Below are positions 13,845 to 21,476 of a stretch of 37,532 nt of DNA, in pieces. Made by a program: the position numbers and the translations under genes. The notes beneath the pieces were generated by a model. The model made no database searches. It was not told the origin of the DNA and worked only from the letters and a program-made list of their open reading frames with translations. Source of the stretch: Nitrospirota bacterium (lineage in GTDB: Bacteria; Nitrospirota; Thermodesulfovibrionia; Thermodesulfovibrionales; JdFR-85); NCBI GenBank assembly GCA_015492645.1, contig WGER01000041.1, positions 1 to 37,532 on the forward strand. Reading direction: 5' to 3'. Positions within the stretch are counted from its first letter, which is position 1. Each line of letters starts with the position of its first letter.

Positions 13845-15208
13845 CAGAACTTGTAGACACCCACTGCCACCTTGACATGCCTGAACTCAAGAGCAACCTC
13901 CCCGATGTCCTCAGTAGGGCAAAGGAGGCAGGCGTAAAGAAGATCATCACCATAGGCTGTGATGATGAATCCTCCAGGGAGGCGATACGGATTGCGAGGG
14001 AAAACGAAGGTGTGTACGCCACTGTTGGGCTTCATCCCCATGACGCAAAGGAATTCTCAAACGAACTATTTGAGACACTATTGAACCTTGCCAGAGAACC
14101 TGAAGTGGTAGCAATAGGAGAGATAGGCCTTGACTATCACTACGAACACTCCCCCCGTTCTGTTCAGCAGGAGGTCTTCGAGAGGCTACTTGGCCTTGCC
14201 AGGCAGGTGGACCTGCCAGTAGTGGTACATTCCAGAGAGGCAAGGGCTGACACTCTAAGGATACTGAGGTCGAGCGGAGTCAACAGGGGCGTTATGCACT
14301 GCTTTTCTGGAGACCTGCAGATGGCAGAGGAGGCTATGGCGATGGGTTTCTACATATCCATAGCAGGGCCTGTCACATTCAAGAACGCACGGAAACTCCA
14401 GACACTGGCCAGCATAATCCCTGACGAATACCTGCTTATAGAAACAGATGCTCCTTACCTGAGCCCTGTACCAATGAGGGGTAAGAGGAATGAGCCCTCC
14501 TACCTCATCTATACAGCAGAGACGATTGCGAAACTGAGAGGTGTGAGTATAGAGGATATAGCAAGGATCACCACCCTGAACGCAAACAGGCTCTTCGGTA
14601 TAGGCCAGGTACCCAGGGATGGCACGATTGCATATAAGATCAGGGACTCCCTTTACCTGAACATAACAAACCGGTGTACCAATGCCTGTAGTTTCTGTGT
14701 CAGGTTCCATACAGACTATGTAAAAGGTCACAACCTGAGGCTCAGCAGGGAACCTGATATTGAAGAACTGAAGGATGCGATAGGGGATCCAAAGGCATAT
14801 CGGGAGGTGGTCTTCTGTGGGTATGGAGAACCCCTCATAAGGCTGGATCTTGTTAAGACTCTGGCGGGCTGGATAAAGGAGAGAGGTGGAAGAGTGAGGG
14901 TAAATACAAATGGACACGCAAACCTCATACATGGCAGAAACATCCTGCCAGAACTGGCAGGGCTGGTTGACTCTCTGTCAATAAGCCTTGACGCCCCTGA
15001 TGAAGAGACCTACAACAGGCTCTGCAGACCCCTTATAAAAGGAGCATTTCAGGGGGTAATAGAATTCATAAAGGAGGCGAAGAGGTTTATTCCTGAGGTA
15101 ACGGTTACAGTGGTGGATGTGAATGGAGTTGATATAGACAGATGTAAGGAGATCGCCTCAGAGTTGGGAGTAAAGTTCAGACTCAGGAAGTTCAATGCGG
15201 TAGGTTAA
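13841..15208 (+). CDS. TatD-type metal hydrolase fused to a radical SAM domain
   Basis: 455 residues. Residues 1-257 are a complete TatD deoxyribonuclease domain: DTHCHLD, GLHPHD, GEIGLDYHY, VVVHSREA, MHCFSG and ETDAPYLSP provide the metal ligands. From about 265 a radical SAM domain follows with CTNACSFC (C279, C283, C286) for the [4Fe-4S] cluster and GYGEPL for SAM binding. It ends at ELGVKFRLRKFNAVG without a C-terminal auxiliary-cluster extension. TatD-associated radical SAM proteins are known, both as neighbours and as fusions; their substrate is not established. The ATG at 13841 sits in the apgM stop. The last 51 bases overlap the HD-GYP-like gene tail to tail. Confidence 0.9.
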   Translation: MTELVDTHCHLDMPELKSNLPDVLSRAKEAGVKKIITIGCDDESSREAIRIARENEGVYATVGLHPHDAKEFSNELFETLLNLAREPEVVAIGEIGLDYHYEHSPRSVQQEVFERLLGLARQVDLPVVVHSREARADTLRILRSSGVNRGVMHCFSGDLQMAEEAMAMGFYISIAGPVTFKNARKLQTLASIIPDEYLLIETDAPYLSPVPMRGKRNEPSYLIYTAETIAKLRGVSIEDIARITTLNANRLFGIGQVPRDGTIAYKIRDSLYLNITNRCTNACSFCVRFHTDYVKGHNLRLSREPDIEELKDAIGDPKAYREVVFCGYGEPLIRLDLVKTLAGWIKERGGRVRVNTNGHANLIHGRNILPELAGLVDSLSISLDAPDEETYNRLCRPLIKGAFQGVIEFIKEAKRFIPEVTVTVVDVNGVDIDRCKEIASELGVKFRLRKFNAVG

Positions 15209-16291
15209 CCTCACCCACCTGAGAAAGGCCCTCACCACCTGGGGATCAAATTGTGATCCACTATTTGCAACTATCTCCTTTACTGCACTGTCCAGGGGAA
15301 GACGTGACCTGTATGGCCTGTCAGAAGTCATCGCGTCAAAGGCATCGGCAACTGCCAGTATCCTTGCAAACAGGGGTATCTCCTCGCCCTTCAGGCCTAC
15401 TATGCCAGAACCATCGTAGTGTTCGTGGTGATAACGGATGCACTGGATGACATCCTGATAATGGGTCATCTCCGAGAGTATATCAGAACCAACTAAGGGA
15501 TGCCTCCTTATCTCTGCCCATTCGTTCTCTTCCAGTTTACCGGGCTTGTTCAGTATCTCATTCGGGGTTGCGATCTTACCTATATCATGCAGTAGGGCAC
15601 ATACCCTCAGTTTCTCTATCTCCTCTGAAGAAAGCCCCATCATCTTGCCTATCCCGATACAGTACTCTGTGACCCTCTCGGTATGACCTGCCGTCCATGC
15701 AGAGGTGGACTCCAGCGCCTTAACAAAGGCCTTGATCGCCCCTAAGAGGAATTCGTGCATCTGTTCACTCAAAAGGGCGTTCTCTATAAAGACACCTGCC
15801 AGTGATGCTATACTCTGCAGGAGTTTTATCTCGCCTGAGAAGAACTCATCGGAGCCCCTTTTGTTGGCTATCAGGAGTACACCCAACCTCTTCTTCTTAC
15901 CCTTAAAGGGGATCAAAAGCACCGATCGGAAGGGCATCTCTTTGAGCACAGGATTTTCATGCACCTTACAGACCACCGTTGGCCGCTGGCGGTGCATACT
16001 CTCACAGAGTATCTCTTTATAACTGGATGGTGAGAAGTCACAGGCCTGACCCGCATATTTTATGAGAAAAAAGGACTCTGTATCCTCATCCCAGAAGAGC
16101 ACGGCTGCTGTCTCCACATCAATAAGTGAGGTTATCTCTGAAAGCATTACATCACAGATCTCTTCAACCCCAAGACCTGTGAACTCCTCGGAGAGTTTGT
16201 AGAGAAGAGAGAGTTCCTCATAGGTACTGCTCAACTCCCTTACAGTGGCCAGGAGATCCTCTCTCAGCCTTTCAACTTCCGATTCTCTCAA
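15158..16291 (-). CDS. GAF/HD-GYP-like phosphodiesterase with a divergent GYP motif
   Basis: About 377 residues. A coiled coil (1-35), a GAF-like sensor domain (about 35-175), then an HD-GYP-type domain (about 180-360). The metal-binding set is present: HTERV, LLHDIGK, RRHPLVGS and HHEHYDGSG, as is EIPLFARILAVADAFDAMTSDRPYR. The segment after DGSG, normally GYPxGL, is GIVGL, so the signature Tyr and Pro are absent and one residue is missing. It may still hydrolyse c-di-GMP or may have changed specificity. GGAGG lies six bases before the TTG at 16291; a TTG two codons earlier is too close to that site. It is last in the kinase/regulator operon and its end overlaps the TatD fusion gene. Confidence 0.85.
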   Translation of the reverse strand: MRESEVERLREDLLATVRELSSTYEELSLLYKLSEEFTGLGVEEICDVMLSEITSLIDVETAAVLFWDEDTESFFLIKYAGQACDFSPSSYKEILCESMHRQRPTVVCKVHENPVLKEMPFRSVLLIPFKGKKKRLGVLLIANKRGSDEFFSGEIKLLQSIASLAGVFIENALLSEQMHEFLLGAIKAFVKALESTSAWTAGHTERVTEYCIGIGKMMGLSSEEIEKLRVCALLHDIGKIATPNEILNKPGKLEENEWAEIRRHPLVGSDILSEMTHYQDVIQCIRYHHEHYDGSGIVGLKGEEIPLFARILAVADAFDAMTSDRPYRSRLPLDSAVKEIVANSGSQFDPQVVRAFLRWVRLTYRIELPESELYSQL

Positions 16292-16640
16292 GTACAACCT
16301 CCAGCAGCGTCCTGGGACTGAAGGGCTTGGTTATATATCTGTCGGCCCCACAACTGAGTCCCAGTTTCTCATCGTCCTCCTGTCCCTTTGCTGTCAGCAT
16401 AAATATAGGGATAGATGAGACTTCAGGATCTGTCTTGATCTGTTTACACAGGTCAATCCCGCTCACCTCTGGCATCATCCAGTCAAGGATTATGAGATCT
16501 GGTTTCTCCCTCTTTATAACCTCCATCGCACCTTTACTCTCCCTTAAGGTCACCACATCAAGCCCAGCCCTCTTGAACTTGTCTTCAATCATCATCAGGA
16601 TGAAGGGTTCGTCATCAATTACCATCACCTTTTTCGGCAT
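16272..16640 (-). CDS. CheY-like single-domain response regulator
   Basis: 122 residues, a receiver domain alone: acidic pocket D10, phospho-accepting D53 in LIILDWMMPE, T83 in MLTAKG and K105 in YITKPF. The ATG at 16640 has AAGGAG seven bases upstream; a longer version starting at 16670 adds a non-family tail. The gene overlaps both neighbours (26 bases with the kinase, 20 with the HD-GYP-like gene). It is therefore probably phosphorylated by the adjacent kinase and may pass the signal on by protein contact. It has no DNA-binding domain. Confidence 0.92.
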   Translation of the reverse strand: MPKKVMVIDDEPFILMMIEDKFKRAGLDVVTLRESKGAMEVIKREKPDLIILDWMMPEVSGIDLCKQIKTDPEVSSIPIFMLTAKGQEDDEKLGLSCGADRYITKPFSPRTLLEVVLERIGS

Positions 16641-19600
16641 AACCTGCTCCTTGTAGGGGTAAGTATACACTTACACTGGTGCCTTCCCCGATCTTACTCT
16701 GAATCTCCATCTTTCCTTCCAGTCTCTTCAGTATCTCTCTACAGAGAGTCAACCCCAGTCCAGTACCTTTCGTCTTTTGACCATGTACACCCCTGAAGAA
16801 CCTCTTGCCCAGGTGGCTGAGGTCTTCAGATGGTATACCCCATCCTGTATCGACCACTTTTATTATAACATAATTATCTGAAACCTTCGTCTCTAACTCA
16901 ATAACTGCACCATCATCTGAGTATTTGGAGGAATTATCAATAAGGTTTGTCAGGATCTGCAGAAGCATCTCCCTGTCTGTAATAAATTCTTCTGTCCCCT
17001 CGCCAATACTGCAACGGAACTCTATCCTCTTCTGTCTGAATCTCTCGCTGAAACGGTTCTTCAGTGTCTCTACAACCTCATCCATTCTCACCTTCTCCAA
17101 GATGGGCTCGATAAGTCCACCCTCAAGCCTTGAGATATCAAGTAATTGAGATACCATCTCTGACAACCTCAGCCCCTCTTCATACATTATTCTGAGATAG
17201 TCCTTCGCCCTGTCACCTGTAACATCTCCGTCCAGTAACATCTCCGTCATCCCCACTATCGCAGAGAGAGGAGTTCTGAACTCATGGGATACGGACCTCA
17301 CGATCTCTGTCTTCAATCTGTCTATCTCTCTCTCCCTTGTTATATCCCTCAGGACCTGCACTGCGGCATATACAAGGCCATTTTTGTCTTTCAGTGGTAC
17401 CGAGGTTACCTGGATCACTCTCTCTCTACCATTGTCCTCTATTATCATCTCACCCGTGGAGACGTCGCCCTTCAGGGCCTCTTCCACAGGGCAACTATAG
17501 GCAAAGTTCTTCAAAATATCCCTGTAGTGTCTGCCTACGATGTAATCCGGTGGAAGGCCCAGTATCTGGGTGATCGCATTATTTACTGTGAGTACCTTAC
17601 CCTCTCTGTCCACTGTACACACCCCTTCTGTAATCGCATTCAAGATGGACTCTGCAAGTCCCCTGTCTGCAAGACTCCGCTTATAGTAGTGCGTCCTCTC
17701 ATAGGCAACTGCAAATATGCTCAAGAGAATTCTTACAAAGTGGATGTCCTCCTCAGGATATCTCCTCTTTGTAAACGACACAAAAGTGACCACCCCCAAT
17801 ACCTTTTCGCCCACCATCACCGGACAGCATAACATCGTCCTGACACCTCTGCTTCTGAGTTCCTCATCTATGTAGTAATCATGGGGCTCTCCCTCTATAT
17901 CCCCAAAAAGTATAACATTTCTGTCCCTGAGGACCACCATCTCGGGTGAATAGATATCGCTCTTCTGGTGTCTCTCTTTGAGGGTTATACCCTTACATAA
18001 CCTCATCACCAGGGCCCTGGAAGGTCTTAATTCCCAGAACACCGCACCGTCTGCCATTAGATACTCGATTGCGGTCTGGAGAGTGATCTCTATCACCTCA
18101 GGTTCATCAATCGCAGTGGAGAGGGCAGATGAGAGTTTAAGAAGAATTTCCTGCTCCTTTAGTCTCCTCTGCCGCTGGCCTTCAAAGAGTCCCTTCATCT
18201 GTTCGTAGAGCCTGATATTCTCCAGGGCAAGACCTGTCATCTCCCCTATGGACTCCAGTAGCCTCTCGTCGTCTGGACCGAATACATGTTCGGTGTATTT
18301 GAACAGGCAATAGACTCCTATTATCTTCTCCTTGCCCTTTATGGGAATACAACAGTAGCCCTTTATCCCGCTGTGCTTCAGGATACTCCTTGTAATTCTC
18401 TGATCAGCACTCACATCAGAGGTGGTTATAACCTCCCCGGTAAGTGCCACCCTGCCAGGTATGTCCTCACCCAGTTTTACCCTCCCTGCCACCCTTACAA
18501 ACTCCTCAGAAACCCCAATATGATAGGCACAATTCAGGAATCTGCTCTTTTCCTCAAAGAGAAACACCCCTCCACCGTCCATCTCAAATGTTTCTATAAG
18601 TTGTTGAAGTACCTTCTTTAGGACCTCCTCTGCCCGGAGAGAACTCGAAAGTAAAGAGGATAGTCTGTTCAGGAGTTCCAGTTCAGCATTTCTCTTCTTC
18701 AGTTCTCCCTCTCTCTGGACCCTCTCTGTGATGTCTCTCAGCATCTGAAGCACCGCAATGATCTGTCCTGTCTTGTCCCTTACTGGAGAGGAATGGGAAT
18801 CCTCAAAGACGATTTTCCCGTCAAAGGTGAGATGCCTGTGGACCGTTCTGTGAGAGGTAAACTCTGAAAATACTATGTGTACAGGACATTCCTCCCCTTT
18901 TAAAAAACAGGGGGCTGTTTCAAGGTGCAGGACTTCATAACACCTTCTACCCACAATCTCCTCTCCATATCTGTCCCGGGCAACCCTGTTGGCCTGGATA
19001 ATCCTGTAGTCCCTGTCAACCATTATGAGGGCGTCTTCAAGGCTCTCCATTATCGCCCTGAGGTGTGACCTTGAGGCCTCTATCTCTTGCATCAGGCTGT
19101 CTATTTCGCTTATGTCCTTGATCACCCCTATCTTTCCAACCACCTCACCACCTGAAAGGATGGGACTCCCGGTTATCATTACTGGGACCTTTCTGCCATC
19201 CTTTGCATATATGTAGGTCTTATAGGATGAGACAAGACCTTTTGATTTCTTCTGTGCAATCTCCTGTGCAACAATACTCTTCCCCTCTCTGTCAAAGAAG
19301 TCATAGACTGATGTCCCCAGCACCTCTTCTCTGGTGTAACCAAATATCCTCGTGAATGCAGGATTTACATCCACCACCCTGTCATGGCTGTCCACCACCC
19401 AGAGGGCATCCTGCATAGTGTTGATGTATAGTTCCTTTTTGCTCAACTCCTCTGTCTTGTCCCTGAGGCTGTCAATCATCTCATTAAACACTTCCATCAC
19501 CTCACCGATCTCGTCCTCTGAAACCCTCTGGAGTCTCAAACTGAAGTCACCTTCCTTCACCTTTATTGCTGCTTCTTTCAAGAGCCTTAAGGGTTGAAGA

Positions 19601-19815
19601 ATCCTTTTACCAAAGGCAAGGGATATCACAAGACCAATAAAAAAGGCATAAAAGAGGATACCAGGCATCTCCTGATAGAACCTCTCGAGTACCTTCTCCC
19701 CTACCGCACCTTCCTGACTCAGTATCCTGTAGGCAGTAAGCCAGAGGGGCAGTACAAGGGCAACCCCAAAGAGCGCAAGCATAGCAAGTAATTTAAATAC
19801 TATCCTTATTCTCAT
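16615..19815 (-). CDS. Multi-sensor membrane histidine kinase (HAMP-PAS-PAS-GAF-GAF-PAS)
   Basis: 1066 residues. Two membrane segments (about 8-28 and 50-68) enclose a short periplasmic loop of about 20 residues. Then come HAMP (69-122), PAS1 (about 130-240), PAS2 (about 252-365, with Cys303 and Cys310), GAF1 (about 390-540), GAF2 (about 560-710) and PAS3 (about 722-830). The HisKA domain has H844 in SVSHEFRTPL. The ATPase domain has NLIDNSSKYSD, VVDTGWGIP and GTGLGLTL. The small loop suggests that sensing is mostly cytoplasmic, through small ligands or redox. It overlaps the response regulator gene. Confidence 0.93.
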   Translation of the reverse strand: MRIRIVFKLLAMLALFGVALVLPLWLTAYRILSQEGAVGEKVLERFYQEMPGILFYAFFIGLVISLAFGKRILQPLRLLKEAAIKVKEGDFSLRLQRVSEDEIGEVMEVFNEMIDSLRDKTEELSKKELYINTMQDALWVVDSHDRVVDVNPAFTRIFGYTREEVLGTSVYDFFDREGKSIVAQEIAQKKSKGLVSSYKTYIYAKDGRKVPVMITGSPILSGGEVVGKIGVIKDISEIDSLMQEIEASRSHLRAIMESLEDALIMVDRDYRIIQANRVARDRYGEEIVGRRCYEVLHLETAPCFLKGEECPVHIVFSEFTSHRTVHRHLTFDGKIVFEDSHSSPVRDKTGQIIAVLQMLRDITERVQREGELKKRNAELELLNRLSSLLSSSLRAEEVLKKVLQQLIETFEMDGGGVFLFEEKSRFLNCAYHIGVSEEFVRVAGRVKLGEDIPGRVALTGEVITTSDVSADQRITRSILKHSGIKGYCCIPIKGKEKIIGVYCLFKYTEHVFGPDDERLLESIGEMTGLALENIRLYEQMKGLFEGQRQRRLKEQEILLKLSSALSTAIDEPEVIEITLQTAIEYLMADGAVFWELRPSRALVMRLCKGITLKERHQKSDIYSPEMVVLRDRNVILFGDIEGEPHDYYIDEELRSRGVRTMLCCPVMVGEKVLGVVTFVSFTKRRYPEEDIHFVRILLSIFAVAYERTHYYKRSLADRGLAESILNAITEGVCTVDREGKVLTVNNAITQILGLPPDYIVGRHYRDILKNFAYSCPVEEALKGDVSTGEMIIEDNGRERVIQVTSVPLKDKNGLVYAAVQVLRDITREREIDRLKTEIVRSVSHEFRTPLSAIVGMTEMLLDGDVTGDRAKDYLRIMYEEGLRLSEMVSQLLDISRLEGGLIEPILEKVRMDEVVETLKNRFSERFRQKRIEFRCSIGEGTEEFITDREMLLQILTNLIDNSSKYSDDGAVIELETKVSDNYVIIKVVDTGWGIPSEDLSHLGKRFFRGVHGQKTKGTGLGLTLCREILKRLEGKMEIQSKIGEGTSVSVYLPLQGAGYAEKGDGN

Positions 19816-19849
19816 CCTCTCAGCCCCTTCCAGAGGGGTATCTAAATTT

Positions 19850-19855
19850 ATTATA
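19850..19855 (-). promoter_or_regulatory. Likely -10 element of the histidine kinase operon
   Basis: A perfect TATAAT on the minus strand (19855-19850), 35 bases before the kinase start codon. A clear TTGACA-like -35 at the proper distance was not seen, so an activator may be needed, or this is a weak promoter. Confidence 0.35.
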
Positions 19856-19904
19856 AAGAAAAATCCTCAAAATTGGACATCCTCATCCGAATTTAGGTAG
19901 ACTT

Positions 19905-19945
19905 CTCAAAATTTTGGAAGGCAGAGGGGCTTCAGCCATCTGCCT
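19905..19945. repeat. Palindromic repeat element, copy 3
   Basis: The hairpin AGGCAGA (19919-19925) / TCTGCCT (19939-19945), with an inner GGCT/AGCC stem, is preceded by CTCAAAATTTTGGAAG (19905-19920). The complement of that segment resembles CTTCCAGAGTTTTGA at 314-328. This again joins a hairpin to a TTTTGA-containing flank, as at 223-328 and 11397-11481. Confidence 0.5.
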
Positions 19946-19981
19946 AAAAATTAGGAGTTGGATCAAGGAACAAGTCAGAAG

Positions 19982-20320
19982 TCAGCAGGGACAAGAACGG
20001 AGGCTAATTTGTGCGGCCTTTTGCCGTTCGCAGGAAAGGTTGTTATGGTTATTATTCATTTTAGCCTTTAGAGGAAATCTTTCAGGGTGTTCTATAATTT
20101 CAACACTCAGATCCACATCAAGTTCAGGCCAATAAAAATGCCCTGGTGTAACTTCTTCTACATTTAATATTTTCTTAACCGGAACATCTTTAAACCAGGG
20201 AAAATCATCATAAGATAAAAATAACTCTTTGTCTCTGGTTAATAACCATATACCATGACTTGATATATTAGTTACCTCAACTTTTAAACCACTCTTGCCA
20301 GGCTGACTTGATTTCATCAT
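19982..20320 (-). CDS. DUF2442 family protein
   Basis: 112 residues from the ATG at 20320, which is preceded by GGAGGAG. The core (EVTNISSHGIWLLTRDKELF, then PWFKDVPVKKILNVEEV and HFYWPELDVDLSVEII) is a clear DUF2442 domain. The last 30 or so residues (NNNHNN onward) are not part of the domain and may be an extension from a lost stop codon. DUF2442 proteins are usually encoded next to a DUF4160 protein, possibly as a toxin-antitoxin-like pair; here that partner gene immediately upstream is broken. A longer frame starting at a TTG at 20380 uses part of that broken gene and is not the true start. AT-richer than the neighbours, hinting at transfer. Confidence 0.75.
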   Translation of the reverse strand: MMKSSQPGKSGLKVEVTNISSHGIWLLTRDKELFLSYDDFPWFKDVPVKKILNVEEVTPGHFYWPELDVDLSVEIIEHPERFPLKAKMNNNHNNLSCERQKAAQISLRSCPC

Positions 20321-20513
20321 AATGCTCCTCCAAGATATTTTCAATAATTGTTTCCTTGAAAGATTAAAAATTTTTTGCAAGTTCTATCTTCTGGTTCTAA
20401 CCAGAATTTAGATTCACCATCAGCACAATATATATGAACATGCATCCTTGACTCTTCTCGTGAAAAGAAAAAGAACCTATACCCTCTTTCGCGAAAAATA
20501 TTGTTGGACTCAT
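20277..20513 (-). pseudogene. Frameshifted DUF4160 gene
   Basis: Reading from the ATG at 20513, the DUF4160 protein can be traced only by changing frame several times. MSPTIF is followed, after a frame change in a run of T, by RERGYRFFFFSREESRMHVH and on to ESKFWLEPE. Then KIELAKNF, NLSRKQLLKI and ILEEHYDEIKSAWQEWFKS lie in further frames and end at 20277-20279. At least three or four indels in about 240 bases show that the gene is decayed and not a sequencing slip at one spot. It overlaps the start of the intact DUF2442 gene, the usual operon arrangement of this pair. Confidence 0.8.
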
Positions 20514-20598
20514 CGTTTCAATTTTACCATAACAATTGTTATAACAGACACCTTTCTCTTCTGATCCCTTAACACCTGATCTCTAACACCTGACTCAA

Positions 20599-20619
20599 AT
20601 AAATCCTGTTTTGAGGCAG
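20599..20619 (-). repeat. Dispersed repeat, copy A2
   Basis: Exact reverse complement, over 21 bases, of 105-125. Confidence 0.65.
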
Positions 20620-20665
20620 ATTTTGTAGGGCGGAGGGGCTACCCCTTATCAGGTTGTTATAGAAT

Positions 20666-20692
20666 ATTTCACGGACACTATTTTTGATCTAA
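20666..20692 (+). repeat. Dispersed repeat, copy B2
   Basis: ATTTCACGGACA, then CT, then ATTTTTGATCTAA, matching 18-45 in the same orientation. The complement of 20674-20710 shows TAGTGTCC twice, about 22 bases apart, as can occur in transposase-binding insertion-sequence ends. No transposase gene is present. Confidence 0.55.
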
Positions 20693-20732
20693 GGTGGACA
20701 CTACTGACCTACAATGGAGAGTTCAGTTGGGC

Positions 20733-21476
20733 TCAGAGGAGTCTTTTTAGCCCGATCGGATTGGGAGAGGCCCTCCTGTAGCCCCTCTTCTGTACCACGA
20801 TATCCAGAGGAATGCTTATGAGATCAAGCAGGGCAGGGGTATATTCCTTTAGAAGGGAAATATCAAAACTCTTGAAGTATTTACTGCAACGCTTACAGAT
20901 ATCAGCCCTTATTCCCTCCTGGCCGTCAATGCCTATGATAAAGAGGTCCTCTGGAGTCTCTGTCAGACAGTGAGGACAGCCTATTCTCTTCCAGTAACCA
21001 TTGGTTTCACAATAAGAACACCAGAATCTCCTCTTCTCCTCCCTTCCTATGAGAGACACTGAAGGGTGGGCACCGCAGACCGGACATCTACCCTCCTGCC
21101 AGAATATACCGTTCAATGAGAGCCTCCTCCCTTCCTTCAGAAACATCGGTTTTGACAGCAGAAAAAGGACCGCTTCCATCTGTGCATCCCAGCCCTTTCC
21201 CTCTGCAGGGAGTTCACCAAAGGGCAACCTCCTGAGGTCTATGTCAGCAGTGATGAGCAGTTCCTCAATCTCATCAAGGGCCTCTTTTTCTATGGGAAGG
21301 GCCTCTGATAGGATATCAAGGACCTCTACGAGGTCATCCCTGGTATAAATCCATCTCGTATCAGGTCCATCAGGTACAGAAACATCCAACTGCATCAGTC
21401 TCTGAAGCCTCTGCCAGAGATTCAGTTGTTCAATCAGGTGAGGATGTTCTCTCTTTATCTCCTCTAAATCCTTCAT
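20733..21476 (-). CDS. fdhE: Formate dehydrogenase accessory protein FdhE
   Basis: 247 residues. It has the four CxxC pairs of the FdhE zinc/iron-binding fold: CPVC, CSYC, CPHC and CKRC, at about 132-200, with GFWC-type spacing (RRFWCSYCETNGYWKRIGCP). FdhE is a cytoplasmic chaperone needed for active selenium/molybdenum formate dehydrogenase. It overlaps the cytochrome c peroxidase gene by ATGA and is the last gene of the run that follows the formate dehydrogenase genes, which fits its role. Confidence 0.92.
   Translation of the reverse strand: MKDLEEIKREHPHLIEQLNLWQRLQRLMQLDVSVPDGPDTRWIYTRDDLVEVLDILSEALPIEKEALDEIEELLITADIDLRRLPFGELPAEGKGWDAQMEAVLFLLSKPMFLKEGRRLSLNGIFWQEGRCPVCGAHPSVSLIGREEKRRFWCSYCETNGYWKRIGCPHCLTETPEDLFIIGIDGQEGIRADICKRCSKYFKSFDISLLKEYTPALLDLISIPLDIVVQKRGYRRASPNPIGLKRLL

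Larger units (their letters stand above)
20514..20732. other. Intergenic stretch with dispersed repeats
   Basis: No gene is seen. The stretch contains an inverted copy of the 105-125 sequence (20599-20619) and a copy of the 18-45 sequence (20666-20692). A short hairpin AGGGGCTACCCCT lies at 20634-20646. It separates the DUF4160/DUF2442 remnant from the end of fdhE. No convincing terminator for the fdhE operon was found. Confidence 0.6.

Noticed and set aside
14255-14932. 225-residue open frame on the minus strand
   Set aside because: Antisense to the TatD-radical SAM gene; no recognisable domain.
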